Under the pieces are notes generated by a model that saw only the letters and a list, made by a program, of their open reading frames with translations, did no database searches and was not told the DNA's origin. The position numbers and the translations under genes were made by a program. Below, one piece after another: positions 9,306 through 17,264 of a DNA stretch of 64,000 nt. The first letter of the stretch is position 1; each line of letters begins with the position of its first letter. The stretch comes from an uncultured Pelagibacteraceae bacterium (GTDB taxonomy: Bacteria > Pseudomonadota > Alphaproteobacteria > Pelagibacterales > Pelagibacteraceae), in assembly GCA_902586485.1 (NCBI GenBank), contig CACIHO010000003.1, positions 1 to 64,000 on the forward strand, in the 5' to 3' direction.

Positions 9306-9574
9306 TGAAAATATCAGTTGAACTATTTGGCGCAGCTAGAGAATTTAGTACCAAATCCCATTTAGACTTTGAATTAATTGAAAATTCCTCAATAAAAGAT
9401 CTTAGAAACCAAATGATAGAGTTTATTGATATGAAATTTAAAGGAAATGAAACTTTTAAAAAAATTATTAAATCGTCAGCTTTTTGTTCGTCTGATGATA
9501 AAATTGTCTCAGACAATTATAAAATAGTTAAAAAACAAAACTTTAGCATTATACCTCCTATAGGAGGCGGTTAA
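9305..9574 (+). CDS. moaD: Molybdopterin synthase sulfur-carrier subunit
   Basis: 89 residues of the ubiquitin-like sulfur carrier fold, opening with KISVELFGAAREF. It ends in PPIGGG, and the terminal Gly-Gly is the site that becomes a thiocarboxylate. It hands sulfur to the cyclic precursor inside the MoaD-MoaE complex. The codons for its last residues also form the ribosome binding site of moaE (see the separate entry). Start and stop are both part of TAATG overlaps, so translation is coupled on both sides. Confidence 0.94.
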   Translation: MKISVELFGAAREFSTKSHLDFELIENSSIKDLRNQMIEFIDMKFKGNETFKKIIKSSAFCSSDDKIVSDNYKIVKKQNFSIIPPIGGG

Positions 9575-9576
9575 TG
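9554..9576 (+). promoter_or_regulatory. moaE ribosome site inside a perfect palindrome in moaD codons
   Basis: CCTCCTATAGGAGG at 9554-9567 is a perfect 14-base palindrome. Its right half, GGAGG (9563-9567), lies six bases before the moaE ATG at 9574 and is an ideal Shine-Dalgarno. The same bases encode the Pro-Pro-Ile-Gly-Gly end of MoaD. The RNA could fold into a five-pair G+C stem with a TATA loop that hides the ribosome site until a ribosome finishing moaD opens it. Confidence 0.7.
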
Positions 9577-10020
9577 CTACATACCAAAATTATTGATGCT
9601 TCAAAAAATGAGAAGATAGAAATTTCAAAAGCAGAAAATTTTTTAAATCAATCGAAATTTGGTGCTATAATATATTTTGTTGGGACTGTAAGAGATGTAA
9701 ATGAAAATAAAACAGTTACTGGTATTACCTATGATGCCAAAGTAAGTATGGTTATAAAAAGTTTTGAAGAAATTTATGAAGAAGCCGATAACAAGCTAAA
9801 TATTAAAGAAAAAGCAGTGTTTATTGAGCATGTTAAAGGATATGTGGGTTTGAAAGAAAAAAGTATTATTATTGGTGTAGCTTGCAAACATAGAGATCAA
9901 GCATTTGTATTGTCTAGATACATAATTGAAGAAATTAAAAAAAGATCACCGATTTGGAAAAAAGAACATTATAAAAATGAGCAAAGCGAATGGTTAAAGG
10001 GAGTATCTATAAATAATTAA
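9574..10020 (+). CDS. moaE: Molybdopterin synthase catalytic subunit
   Basis: 148 residues, normal size. With MoaD it inserts two sulfurs into the cyclic precursor to make molybdopterin. Visible motifs are FVGTVRDVNE near residue 36, ACKHRDQAF (residues 103-111) and PIWKKEHY (residues 126-133) with the catalytic lysine region. One base separates its stop from the msrP start, which ties cofactor synthesis directly to an enzyme that uses it. Confidence 0.95.
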   Translation: MLHTKIIDASKNEKIEISKAENFLNQSKFGAIIYFVGTVRDVNENKTVTGITYDAKVSMVIKSFEEIYEEADNKLNIKEKAVFIEHVKGYVGLKEKSIIIGVACKHRDQAFVLSRYIIEEIKKRSPIWKKEHYKNEQSEWLKGVSINN

Positions 10021-10021
10021 A

Positions 10022-10927
10022 ATGATAAAATTTAAAAATTCAGAAATTACACCAGAGATTATTTATAAAAATAGAAGATCTTTTATTAAATCTATAGGGC
10101 TTGGTGCAAGCTCTTTAGCAATATCCACTATACCCTTTGTAAATAAATCATTAGCAAGTGAAAGAGATAAATTAACTAGTTATAAAGATATAACGACTTA
10201 TAACAATTATTATGAGTTTGGAACATCAAAGAGTGACCCGTATAGAAATTCTAAAACATTTAAAACAACTCCTTGGGAAATAGCTATTGAAGGAGAAGTA
10301 GAAAAACCTATTAAATTATCTATGGAGGAGATCTCAGAGATGTTTATTTCTGAAGAAAGAATATATCGATTAAGATGCGTTGAGGGTTGGTCAATGGTTA
10401 TTCCATGGATGGGTTTTTCTTTAAGCGAACTACTATCTAAAGTTAATCCAACTAATAAAGCAAAATTTGTTGAGTTTGAAAGTGTATATGATCCTGCACA
10501 AATGAAAGGACAAAGATACCCTGTTTTAAACTGGCCATACAATGAAGGTTTAAGAATTGATGAAGCAATGCATCCTTTAACTACCGTAGTTACAGGTTTA
10601 TATGGTAAAAAACTTCCAAATCAAAACGGAGCGCCATTTAGAATTTTTATTCCTTGGAAGTATGGTTTTAAAAGTGCAAAAGCGATTGTAAAAATTAAAT
10701 TTGTAGAAAATATGCCTACTTCGTCATGGATGTGGGCATCACCTAGAGAATATGGATTTTATTCGAATGTAAACCCAAATGTAGATCATCCAAGATGGTC
10801 ACAAGCAACTGAAAGAATAATTGGTGAGGGTGTTTGGGCACCTAGAGTAAAAACTTTAATGTTCAATGGCTACGGAGACGAAGTTGCGAACTTATACACT
10901 GGTATGGATTTAAAAAAATATTTTTAA
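10022..10927 (+). CDS. msrP: Periplasmic methionine sulfoxide reductase, molybdenum subunit
   Basis: 301 residues. A twin-arginine signal is clear: R18-R19 in NRRSFIKS followed by a hydrophobic stretch, so the folded, cofactor-loaded protein is exported to the periplasm. C119 in YRLRCVEGWSM is the expected molybdenum ligand of the sulfite-oxidase fold. The enzyme repairs oxidised methionines in envelope proteins, receiving electrons from MsrQ. It sits directly behind moaE and its stop overlaps the msrQ start in TAATG. The earlier name for this family is YedY. Confidence 0.95.
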   Translation: MIKFKNSEITPEIIYKNRRSFIKSIGLGASSLAISTIPFVNKSLASERDKLTSYKDITTYNNYYEFGTSKSDPYRNSKTFKTTPWEIAIEGEVEKPIKLSMEEISEMFISEERIYRLRCVEGWSMVIPWMGFSLSELLSKVNPTNKAKFVEFESVYDPAQMKGQRYPVLNWPYNEGLRIDEAMHPLTTVVTGLYGKKLPNQNGAPFRIFIPWKYGFKSAKAIVKIKFVENMPTSSWMWASPREYGFYSNVNPNVDHPRWSQATERIIGEGVWAPRVKTLMFNGYGDEVANLYTGMDLKKYF

Positions 10928-11511
10928 TGAAAAAATATTTAAAATCTGGTGTATTTATTTTAAGCACAGTCCCATTTTTATTAATTTTATACAAAATTTT
11001 TTTAAATAAACTTGGCCCTGAACCAGTAAAAGAAATAACCCATTTTACGGGAGAGTGGACTTTAATATTTATTTGCCTAACACTATTAATGAGTCCACTC
11101 AAAAGATTTACAAAATTGTCTGTATGGATAAGTTTCAGAAGAACATTGGGTCTTTTTGTTTTTTTTTATGCAACACTTCATTTATTAACTTATGTGGGTT
11201 TAGATTATAGATTTAGTTGGTCTCCTATATTAGATGACGTTTTAAAAAAGAAATATATCTTCATTGGTTTTACAGCATGGTTACTTTTGCTTCCTTTAGC
11301 TATTACATCTTCTCAGAAAATGGTTTTATTACTAAAAAATAATTGGAAAAAATTACATAGATTAATTTATGTAATCGCGATTTTTGGATCCCTCCATTAT
11401 ATATGGTTATCAAAAACTATTTTTTTTAGACCTTTGGTTTATTTAATAATTATACTTGTTTTGTTATCTTTAAGAATTAAGATTAAAAATAGGAATATAA
11501 ATTATGGATGA
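10927..11511 (+). CDS. msrQ: Heme membrane subunit of methionine sulfoxide reductase
   Basis: 194 residues with about six membrane segments. It matches the ferric-reductase-like YedZ/MsrQ family: RRTLGLFVFFYATLHLLTY holds a heme-ligand histidine, and HRLIYVIAIFGSLHYIW holds others. It passes electrons from the inner membrane to MsrP. It is coupled to msrP by a TAATG overlap and overlaps the next small gene by eight bases, which extends the molybdenum operon. Confidence 0.93.
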   Translation: MKKYLKSGVFILSTVPFLLILYKIFLNKLGPEPVKEITHFTGEWTLIFICLTLLMSPLKRFTKLSVWISFRRTLGLFVFFYATLHLLTYVGLDYRFSWSPILDDVLKKKYIFIGFTAWLLLLPLAITSSQKMVLLLKNNWKKLHRLIYVIAIFGSLHYIWLSKTIFFRPLVYLIIILVLLSLRIKIKNRNINYG

Positions 11512-11749
11512 AAATTTAAAAAAAGAAATTCAATCAGCTACTCTTGAAAGATTAATGAGTCATTTAGATGAAAGAAAAGATGTTCAAAATATTGATCTAA
11601 TGAATTTGGCTGGTTTCTGCAGAAATTGTTTATCTAGATGGTATAGAGAAGAGGCAGAAAAAAAAGGAGTAGAGATATCTGATCCTGATGCCAGAGAGCA
11701 TATATATGGAATGCCTTATTCTGAATGGAAAGAAAAATATCAGAAATAA
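11504..11749 (+). CDS. DUF1244 small conserved protein
   Basis: 81 residues with the family hallmark FCRNCLSRWYREEA (Cys-x2-Cys) and GMPYSEWKEKYQ at the end. DUF1244 proteins are common in Proteobacteria and of unknown function; the paired cysteines suggest metal binding or redox, which is only inference. Its start lies inside the end of msrQ and its stop abuts that of the convergent moaB. Confidence 0.9.
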   Translation: MDENLKKEIQSATLERLMSHLDERKDVQNIDLMNLAGFCRNCLSRWYREEAEKKGVEISDPDAREHIYGMPYSEWKEKYQK

Positions 11750-12250
11750 TTATTTTTCTTTAAGTCTTGGAAATAATTCAACAAAGTTACAAGGTTTGTG
11801 ATTAATATCTAATTGATGTTTTAAGATTCCATCCCATGCATCAGTTACTCCCCCAGACGATCCTGGCAATGCAAAGATATATTTTCCATTTGATAAAACT
11901 GCACATGCTCTAGATTGTATGGAAGACGTGCCAACTGTTTTTAAACTAATTGTTCTAAAAACTTCACCAAATCCAGGTATTTTTTTATCTGCAATTTCTT
12001 CAATTGCCTCAGGAGTTATATCTCTACCAGTTAAACCTGTGCCTCCAGTTGTAATAATCACATCTATATCTTTATGATTAGTCCACTCTTTTAAAATTGA
12101 GACGATATCCTCTTTATTGTCTTTGCAAATTTTTCTCTCAATTAATTTATGATTAGCCTCAGCAATTTTATTTACAAGGATAGCACCTGATTTATCGTTA
12201 TCAATTGTCCTAGTATCTGTTACAGTTAATAAAGCTATATTTACAATCAT
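11750..12250 (-). CDS. moaB: Molybdenum cofactor protein MoaB (MogA-like)
   Basis: 166 residues. It carries the molybdopterin-binding fold with TTGGTGLTGRDITPEA and LPGSSGGVTDAWDGIL. MoaB/MogA-type proteins adenylylate molybdopterin before metal insertion, although some MoaB proteins are inactive, so the step is inferred. It is on the strand opposite moaACDE and head-to-head with the TauE/SafE gene, only 14 bases apart. moeA, mobA and other later Moco genes are not in this window. Confidence 0.9.
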   Translation of the reverse strand: MIVNIALLTVTDTRTIDNDKSGAILVNKIAEANHKLIERKICKDNKEDIVSILKEWTNHKDIDVIITTGGTGLTGRDITPEAIEEIADKKIPGFGEVFRTISLKTVGTSSIQSRACAVLSNGKYIFALPGSSGGVTDAWDGILKHQLDINHKPCNFVELFPRLKEK

Positions 12251-12264
12251 AATTAAAATTTAAG

Positions 12265-13011
12265 ATGATTATACTTACAATATTTTTTTTTATAACTGCA
12301 ATATTATATTCCAGTATTGGTTTTGGGGGCGGATCTACTTACCTCGCTTTGATGTTAATTTGGGATGTTCCCTTCTATATTTTTCCAATTATAGCATTAA
12401 TTTGTAATATTATTGTTGTAACTGGTAATTCAATAAATTTTTTAAGAACAAAAAACATCAATATAAATTTACTCACACCTTATTTAATTGGATCTGTTCC
12501 TTTTGCTTTTCTTGGAGCTTCTATTTCAATTGATAAAGATTTGTTTGAGATTTTACTGTTCTTTATTTTATTAATAGCGGGAATTTTTTTATTATTAGAG
12601 AGTAAATTCTTCAATGAAGATCAGATTGGAATTAAACAAGTCTCAAAATTGGTTTCTATTTTTATTGGTTCTATTATCGGCTTTATATCTGGATTAGTAG
12701 GAATAGGTGGAGGAATATTTTTAAGTCCAATTTTATTTCTTCTTAAAGCTGGTTATCCAAAACATATAACCAGCACCGCATCTCTATTTATATTAATTAA
12801 CTCTATTTTTGGTGTAGCAGGACAATTAACTAAAGATATTGTTTTGTATGAATTTTTAAAATATTGGCCTCTTTTTATTACAGTGTTAATTGGTGGACAA
12901 ATTGGAAGTTTTCTAAATATAAAATTTTTATCAAATAAAACGTTAGCTTTACTAACATCTTTATTAGTAATTTTTGTAGCTATGAGAATGGGAATTAGAA
13001 TATTTATATAA
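12265..13011 (+). CDS. TauE/SafE family membrane transporter
   Basis: 248 residues, about eight membrane segments in two repeated halves. The glycine-rich SSIGFGGGSTYLAL near the N-terminus and GLVGIGGGIFLSPIL in the middle are the paired family motifs. Members export sulfite, sulfoacetate or other organic anions; no substrate can be set here. Its end overlaps that of the convergent EamA gene by eight bases. Confidence 0.88.
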   Translation: MIILTIFFFITAILYSSIGFGGGSTYLALMLIWDVPFYIFPIIALICNIIVVTGNSINFLRTKNININLLTPYLIGSVPFAFLGASISIDKDLFEILLFFILLIAGIFLLLESKFFNEDQIGIKQVSKLVSIFIGSIIGFISGLVGIGGGIFLSPILFLLKAGYPKHITSTASLFILINSIFGVAGQLTKDIVLYEFLKYWPLFITVLIGGQIGSFLNIKFLSNKTLALLTSLLVIFVAMRMGIRIFI

Positions 13012-13891
13012 TTTTTTGGTTTCCGCCTTTTTTAACAAAGTAAATACCAATGCAAACTGCAATTAAAGAAACTAAAACTTTTATGGTAATTAATTCTTTT
13101 AAAAATATGTAGCCTAAAATAGTTCCAAAAATTGGTATCAAATAAGAAACTTGAGATTGAAAAATCAACCCATTTGTAGTCAAAATTCTAAAACGCAACA
13201 ACCAAGCAATACCTGTAGGAACAATTCCTAAATAAATAGCTGATATAAGAGAGTCTGTTCTTGGGAAAGTTTGTAATGGTTGTTCAATTAAGAATGTTAA
13301 TGGCAACAAAATAATTATTGCCCAAATTAAAATAGATCCAGTTACATTTTCGTTTTTTTTCTTACTTATTTTTAATGTTAGTACCCCACCTACAACATAA
13401 CATGTTGATCCAAGTAATATTAATAAAGCTGAAACAAAATTATTTTCATCTATTAAGAGATTATCAGAGAATAAAAAAACTATTCCAGAAAAACCAATTA
13501 AAATTCCAATAGTTTTTACTAAATTAAATTTTTCATTTTTTGTATAAAAATGAGCTAGCACTGTGGAGCTCAAAGGAGTAGTTGACATCAATATAGCTGC
13601 CAAATTACTTTGAACTGATTTGACTCCATAAGCAATTAAGAAAAATGGAGCTACCAAATTAATAAACCCTATCATTGCAAACCAATGCCAATCTTTAGAA
13701 AAAGCTTCAACTTTAATATTTTTAAAATAACACAAAAGTAAAACTGGAATTGCTCCAAAAAATACTCTCAGGAAAGCAATTGTCACTGGACCAAAAGAAT
13801 AAGTTGCTATTTTTATGTTAAAAAACGCAGAAGCCCATATAAGAGACAATATTGTTAATAAAAAATAATCAATTAATTTTGGTTGTCTCAT
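13004..13891 (-). CDS. EamA/DMT-family transporter
   Basis: 295 residues, about ten membrane segments in two EamA repeats, with IWASAFFNIKIA at the start and PTGIAWLLRFRIL and SYLIPIFGTILGYIFL in the second repeat. These inner-membrane proteins usually export metabolites or take up amino-acid-like compounds; the substrate is unknown. Its start overlaps the ybaK-like stop by four bases (ATGA type), so the two genes are co-translated. Confidence 0.88.
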   Translation of the reverse strand: MRQPKLIDYFLLTILSLIWASAFFNIKIATYSFGPVTIAFLRVFFGAIPVLLLCYFKNIKVEAFSKDWHWFAMIGFINLVAPFFLIAYGVKSVQSNLAAILMSTTPLSSTVLAHFYTKNEKFNLVKTIGILIGFSGIVFLFSDNLLIDENNFVSALLILLGSTCYVVGGVLTLKISKKKNENVTGSILIWAIIILLPLTFLIEQPLQTFPRTDSLISAIYLGIVPTGIAWLLRFRILTTNGLIFQSQVSYLIPIFGTILGYIFLKELITIKVLVSLIAVCIGIYFVKKGGNQKII

Positions 13892-14370
13892 TCTATTATC
13901 TCTTTTATCTCACCAGAGGTTAATGAAATTAAATTTTCAAAATTTGTTTCAAAAACAGCATTAGGATGACCTGCGGCTGCAAAAATGGAGGAAAATCTAT
14001 TTAAAGTTTCATCAATAAAAATTTTTATTTTTGTTAAATGTCCTGTTGGAGATACTCCACCAATTGTATATCCAGTAATTTTTTTAACATCTTCTGGGTT
14101 CGCCATTGAAACATTTTTTTCATCTAAAATTTTTTTTAATTTATTTAATGAACACCTTTTATCTCCAGAGACTAAACATAAAACAAAACTATCCCCTGCT
14201 TTAAAAAGTAAGCTTTTGACAATTGCCCCCACCTTGCAACCTAAAGCTGTAGCTGCATCCTCAGCAGTTCTGGCAGTTTGCTCCAAAACAATCACTTTAA
14301 GTTCTGGGTTAAATTGTTTTAGTGATTTTTGTGCTCTTATAACCGGCTCTTTATTTAGTATTGAATTCAC
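13888..14370 (-). CDS. YbaK/ProX-type aminoacyl-tRNA deacylase
   Basis: 160 residues, starting with GTG. The core matches the YbaK/EbsC/ProX fold: TARTAEDAATALGC, IVKSLLFK with the catalytic-type lysine, GGVSPTGH, and FAAAGHPNAVFE near the end. Such proteins clear mischarged tRNA (for example Cys- or Ala-tRNAPro). The exact tRNA substrate cannot be read. It is the first gene of a two-gene unit with the EamA transporter and divergent from glnA. Confidence 0.88.
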   Translation of the reverse strand: MNSILNKEPVIRAQKSLKQFNPELKVIVLEQTARTAEDAATALGCKVGAIVKSLLFKAGDSFVLCLVSGDKRCSLNKLKKILDEKNVSMANPEDVKKITGYTIGGVSPTGHLTKIKIFIDETLNRFSSIFAAAGHPNAVFETNFENLISLTSGEIKEIIE

Positions 14371-14419
14371 AAGTTTAATAAATTTTATTATTTTAGTGAC
14401 TAATTACACTACTTATGTG

Positions 14420-14501
14420 AAAATTGCATAGGTGTTATTTGTTAAATAAGCAATATTTTTAAGTATTTTTTTGTTAATTAGGCCAAGCAAAATTACATAG
14501 G
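14420..14501 (+). repeat. Direct repeat in the glnA leader
   Basis: AAAATTGCATAGG (14420-14432) recurs as AAAATTACATAGG (14489-14501), 12 of 13 bases identical and 69 bases apart. The second copy overlaps the glnA ribosome site. Between them TTATTT-GTT-AAATAA (14435-14449) can form a small hairpin. This could be a regulator-binding pair or a leader RNA element, but A/T-rich chance is possible. Confidence 0.4.
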
Positions 14502-14508
14502 AGATAAA

Positions 14509-15915
14509 ATGAGTGCATCAAAAGTATTAAAATTTATTAAAGAAAAAGAGGCCGAGTTTTTAGACTTAAGATTTACAGATCCAAGAGGAAAGCTTCAACA
14601 TTTAACAATGGATTCAACAGTAGTTGATGAAGGTATGTTAAACGAAGGTGTGTTTTTTGACGGATCCTCTATTGCTGGATGGAAAGCAATTAATGAATCT
14701 GACATGATTTTAAAGCCTGATACTTCAAGGATGTTTATGGATCCTTTTACGTCTCATAATACTGTAGTTTTGTTTTGTGACATCTTAGATGCAATTAAAA
14801 AAGATCCATATGAAAGAGACCCAAGAGGTGTTGCTAAAAAAGCTGAAGAATATTTAAAAGCTTCAGGTATTGGTGACAAAGCCTTTTTTGGACCTGAGCC
14901 AGAGTTTTTTGTCTTCGACGATGTAAGAATTAAAAATGATATGAATGAATGTGGATTTAAATTAGATAGTAAAGAAGGTCCATATAATTCAGGTAAAGAA
15001 TATGAAAGTGGAAATATGGGACACCGACCTCAGATAAAAGGAGGATATTTCCCAGTGCCACCAGTGGATAGTGAACAAGACATGAGAGGAGAATATTTAA
15101 AAAATTTAAAAGATGTTGGTATAAAAGTTGAAAAGCATCACCATGAAGTTGCTCCCAGTCAGCACGAACTTGGAATGTATTTTGGAACTTTGGTCAACCA
15201 AGCTGATAATGTCCAATTATATAAATATGTTGTACAAATGGTTACACATTCATTTGGTAAGACTGCAACATTTATGCCAAAACCAGTTGCAGGCGATAAT
15301 GGTTCAGGTATGCACATACATCAATCAATTTGGAAGGGTGATACTCCAGTATTTTCAGGTGAAGCATATGCAGGACTAAGCGAAACAGCATTGCATTACA
15401 TTGGTGGAATTTTAAAACATGCTAAAGCAATTAATGCTTTTGCTAACTCTACAACAAACAGTTATAAAAGATTAATTCCAGGTTTTGAAGCTCCAGTTCT
15501 TCTTGCATATTCAGCAAGAAATAGATCCGCTTCTTGCAGAATACCGATTACATTAAGTAAAAAAGGTGCAAGATGTGAGATAAGATTCCCAGATGCTGCC
15601 GGGAACCCATATTTAACTTTCGCAGCTATGTTAATGGCTGGAATTGATGGAATTAAAAATAAAATTCATCCAGGTGAGTCTTTTGATAAAGATTTATATG
15701 AATTACCACCTGAAGAAGTTAAAGCTATACCAACAGTTTGTGGTTCTTTAAGAGAAGCGATGGAAAGTTTAGATAAAGACAGAGAGTTTTTAACTCAAGG
15801 CGGTGTCTTTACTGATGATCAAATTGATGCTTACATAGCTCTGAAGTTTGAGGAGATACACAAATTTGAACATGCACCTCATCCTGTTGAGTTTGAGATG
15901 TATTACAGTAGCTAA
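14509..15915 (+). CDS. glnA: Glutamine synthetase, type I
   Basis: 468 residues, the standard GSI length. It makes glutamine from glutamate, ammonia and ATP and is the main ammonium-assimilating enzyme. Visible motifs are FDGSSIAGW (residues 50-58), [16 protein letters not shown] (residues 258-273), and [20 protein letters not shown]397 in DLYELPPEE is the position adenylylated in enterobacterial enzymes. No glnB lies next to it, unlike in most Alphaproteobacteria. A GGAG ribosome site precedes the ATG. It ends nine bases before the stop of a small convergent gene. Confidence 0.97.
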   Translation: MSASKVLKFIKEKEAEFLDLRFTDPRGKLQHLTMDSTVVDEGMLNEGVFFDGSSIAGWKAINESDMILKPDTSRMFMDPFTSHNTVVLFCDILDAIKKDPYERDPRGVAKKAEEYLKASGIGDKAFFGPEPEFFVFDDVRIKNDMNECGFKLDSKEGPYNSGKEYESGNMGHRPQIKGGYFPVPPVDSEQDMRGEYLKNLKDVGIKVEKHHHEVAPSQHELGMYFGTLVNQADNVQLYKYVVQMVTHSFGKTATFMPKPVAGDNGSGMHIHQSIWKGDTPVFSGEAYAGLSETALHYIGGILKHAKAINAFANSTTNSYKRLIPGFEAPVLLAYSARNRSASCRIPITLSKKGARCEIRFPDAAGNPYLTFAAMLMAGIDGIKNKIHPGESFDKDLYELPPEEVKAIPTVCGSLREAMESLDKDREFLTQGGVFTDDQIDAYIALKFEEIHKFEHAPHPVEFEMYYSS

Positions 15916-15924
15916 TAAACTTTA

Positions 15925-16095
15925 TTACTGTCTAGTTGTTGCAATTGTATCTTTGTTAACACCTTTTTTGACTACGTAATCTTGAGTGCCGTTCGCACCG
16001 GTTTCCACTTCTTTACGTAGTTCTTTAAAGAATGTTTTTTCCTTTAAAGAATCTTTCAAGTTTTTAACAAGATTTTTAAACTCAAATTTGTTCAT
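15925..16095 (-). CDS. Small hypothetical protein, 56 residues
   Basis: A 57-codon frame, ATG at 16095 and TAA at 15925, fills most of the only gap over 200 bases. The product is charged and lacks a signal or membrane segment; it begins MNKFEFKNLVKNLKDS and ends DTIATTRQ, with a central ETGANGTQDYVVKKG. I do not recognise a family. In favour of a real gene are a balanced protein-like composition in very A+T-rich DNA and compact fit between glnA and sufA. Against it is the lack of a visible ribosome site. Two AGATATGC copies lie upstream at 16112-16119 and 16134-16141. Confidence 0.6.
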   Translation of the reverse strand: MNKFEFKNLVKNLKDSLKEKTFFKELRKEVETGANGTQDYVVKKGVNKDTIATTRQ

Positions 16096-16161
16096 AAAGA
16101 ATCTATATATTAGATATGCATATAATGCAATACAGATATGCGATTAATGGGATAATACAAC

Positions 16162-16497
16162 TTATGATATTTTGAAGGACTCTCCGCAGCCACAACGCTC
16201 AGTTTCATTAGGATTATTGAACACAAATGACGAGGATAATTCCTCCTTTTTATAATCCATTTCAGTGCCAAGCAGATACATAATTGCAGCTGAGTCAACG
16301 AATACCTTCACACCCTTATCCTCAATAATTTCGTCATTAGGATTTAACTCTTTTGTATACTCCATTACGTAAGACATCCCTGCACAACCACCGGATTTAA
16401 CTGATACTCTAACACCAATAGAATCTCGTTCAGCATTAGCCATTATTTCTTTTATTCTTAATGCTGCGTTATCACTTAATTTAATTATCGGGTTCAT
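16162..16497 (-). CDS. sufA: A-type iron-sulfur carrier (SufA/ErpA-like)
   Basis: 111 residues. The three cluster cysteines of A-type carriers are present: C38 in SGGCAGMSY and C102 and C104 in RCGCGESF. It receives iron-sulfur clusters from SufBCD and passes them to target enzymes. It is the last gene of the suf run and its ATG overlaps the stop of the sufT-like gene (TAATG). ErpA or IscA would be equally valid names from sequence alone; position favours SufA. Confidence 0.93.
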   Translation of the reverse strand: MNPIIKLSDNAALRIKEIMANAERDSIGVRVSVKSGGCAGMSYVMEYTKELNPNDEIIEDKGVKVFVDSAAIMYLLGTEMDYKKEELSSSFVFNNPNETERCGCGESFKIS

Positions 16498-16796
16498 TAT
16501 AAATTCAATTCCAATTTTGCTGCTTCAGACATCATATCTTTGTTCCATGGTGGATCCCAAACTAATTCAAGATCTACATCCTCTATACCTTCAACCTGCA
16601 TTGCACCCTCTTTCACTTCTTTTGGCAAACTTTCTGCAACTGGACAGTTTGGAGTTGTCAAAGTCATTTTAATAATAGCAAACTTTTCATCTTTTACTTT
16701 AATATCATAAATCAAACCCAATTCGTAGATATTTACAGGTAACTCAGGGTCATAAATTTTTCTTATTTCTTCAATTATTTGTTCTTTTTTTGACAT
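16497..16796 (-). CDS. sufT: SufT-type MIP18/DUF59 iron-sulfur maturation protein
   Basis: 99 residues of the DUF59/MIP18 fold. Family marks are IYDPELPVNIYELGLIY, the conserved TTPNCPVAE with the reactive cysteine, and VWDPPWNKDMMSEAAK. SufT-like proteins help mature iron-sulfur enzymes, particularly when demand is high; the molecular step is not settled. It lies between sufU and sufA in the suf operon, three bases after sufU. Confidence 0.92.
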   Translation of the reverse strand: MSKKEQIIEEIRKIYDPELPVNIYELGLIYDIKVKDEKFAIIKMTLTTPNCPVAESLPKEVKEGAMQVEGIEDVDLELVWDPPWNKDMMSEAAKLELNL

Positions 16797-16799
16797 AAT

Positions 16800-17264
16800 T
16801 TAATTCTCAGTTTTTACTTCTTCCTTTTTTTCATCAAAGGCAGAAACCATTGTATGCCAAGATAAGGTTGCACACTTAACTCTCATGGGATATTGCTTAA
16901 CACCAGATAAACACATTAGTTTAGTTTTTTCATCCTCGCTCAAATACTTTGATTTTAATTCAGGATTTTCCTTAATCATGCCTAAAAAATCCTCAACTAT
17001 CTCTTTAGCCTCATGCTCATTTTTTCCTTTAATTAAATCTGTCATTATAGAAGCTGAAGCCATTGAAATCGCACAACCACTCCCTTCGAAGGATGCATCT
17101 TCTACAATTTTTTGCCCATTTAATTTTAGGTAAACATGAACATTATCACCACAAAGGGGATTATTACCTTTAGCGTCTTTATTAAAATCTTCTGTCTTTC
17201 TAAGATTTCTAGGATTCTTGCCGTGTTCTAATATAATTTCTTGATATAGTTCTTTTAAATTCAT
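16800..17264 (-). CDS. sufU: SufU-type sulfur acceptor
   Basis: 154 residues. The three conserved cysteines appear in NPLCGDN, GSGCAIS and RVKCATLSW. The insertion between the second and third cysteine relative to IscU (about residues 80-120) is the SufU hallmark. It accepts persulfide sulfur from SufS, probably with zinc, in place of SufE, which I do not see here. Its ATG overlaps the sufS stop by one base. Confidence 0.93.
   Translation of the reverse strand: MNLKELYQEIILEHGKNPRNLRKTEDFNKDAKGNNPLCGDNVHVYLKLNGQKIVEDASFEGSGCAISMASASIMTDLIKGKNEHEAKEIVEDFLGMIKENPELKSKYLSEDEKTKLMCLSGVKQYPMRVKCATLSWHTMVSAFDEKKEEVKTEN

Noticed and set aside
16015..16060. Two CTTTAAAGAAT words as a regulatory repeat
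   Set aside because: They lie within the small gene as Lys/Phe/Leu codons and are self-complementary A/T words likely by chance.
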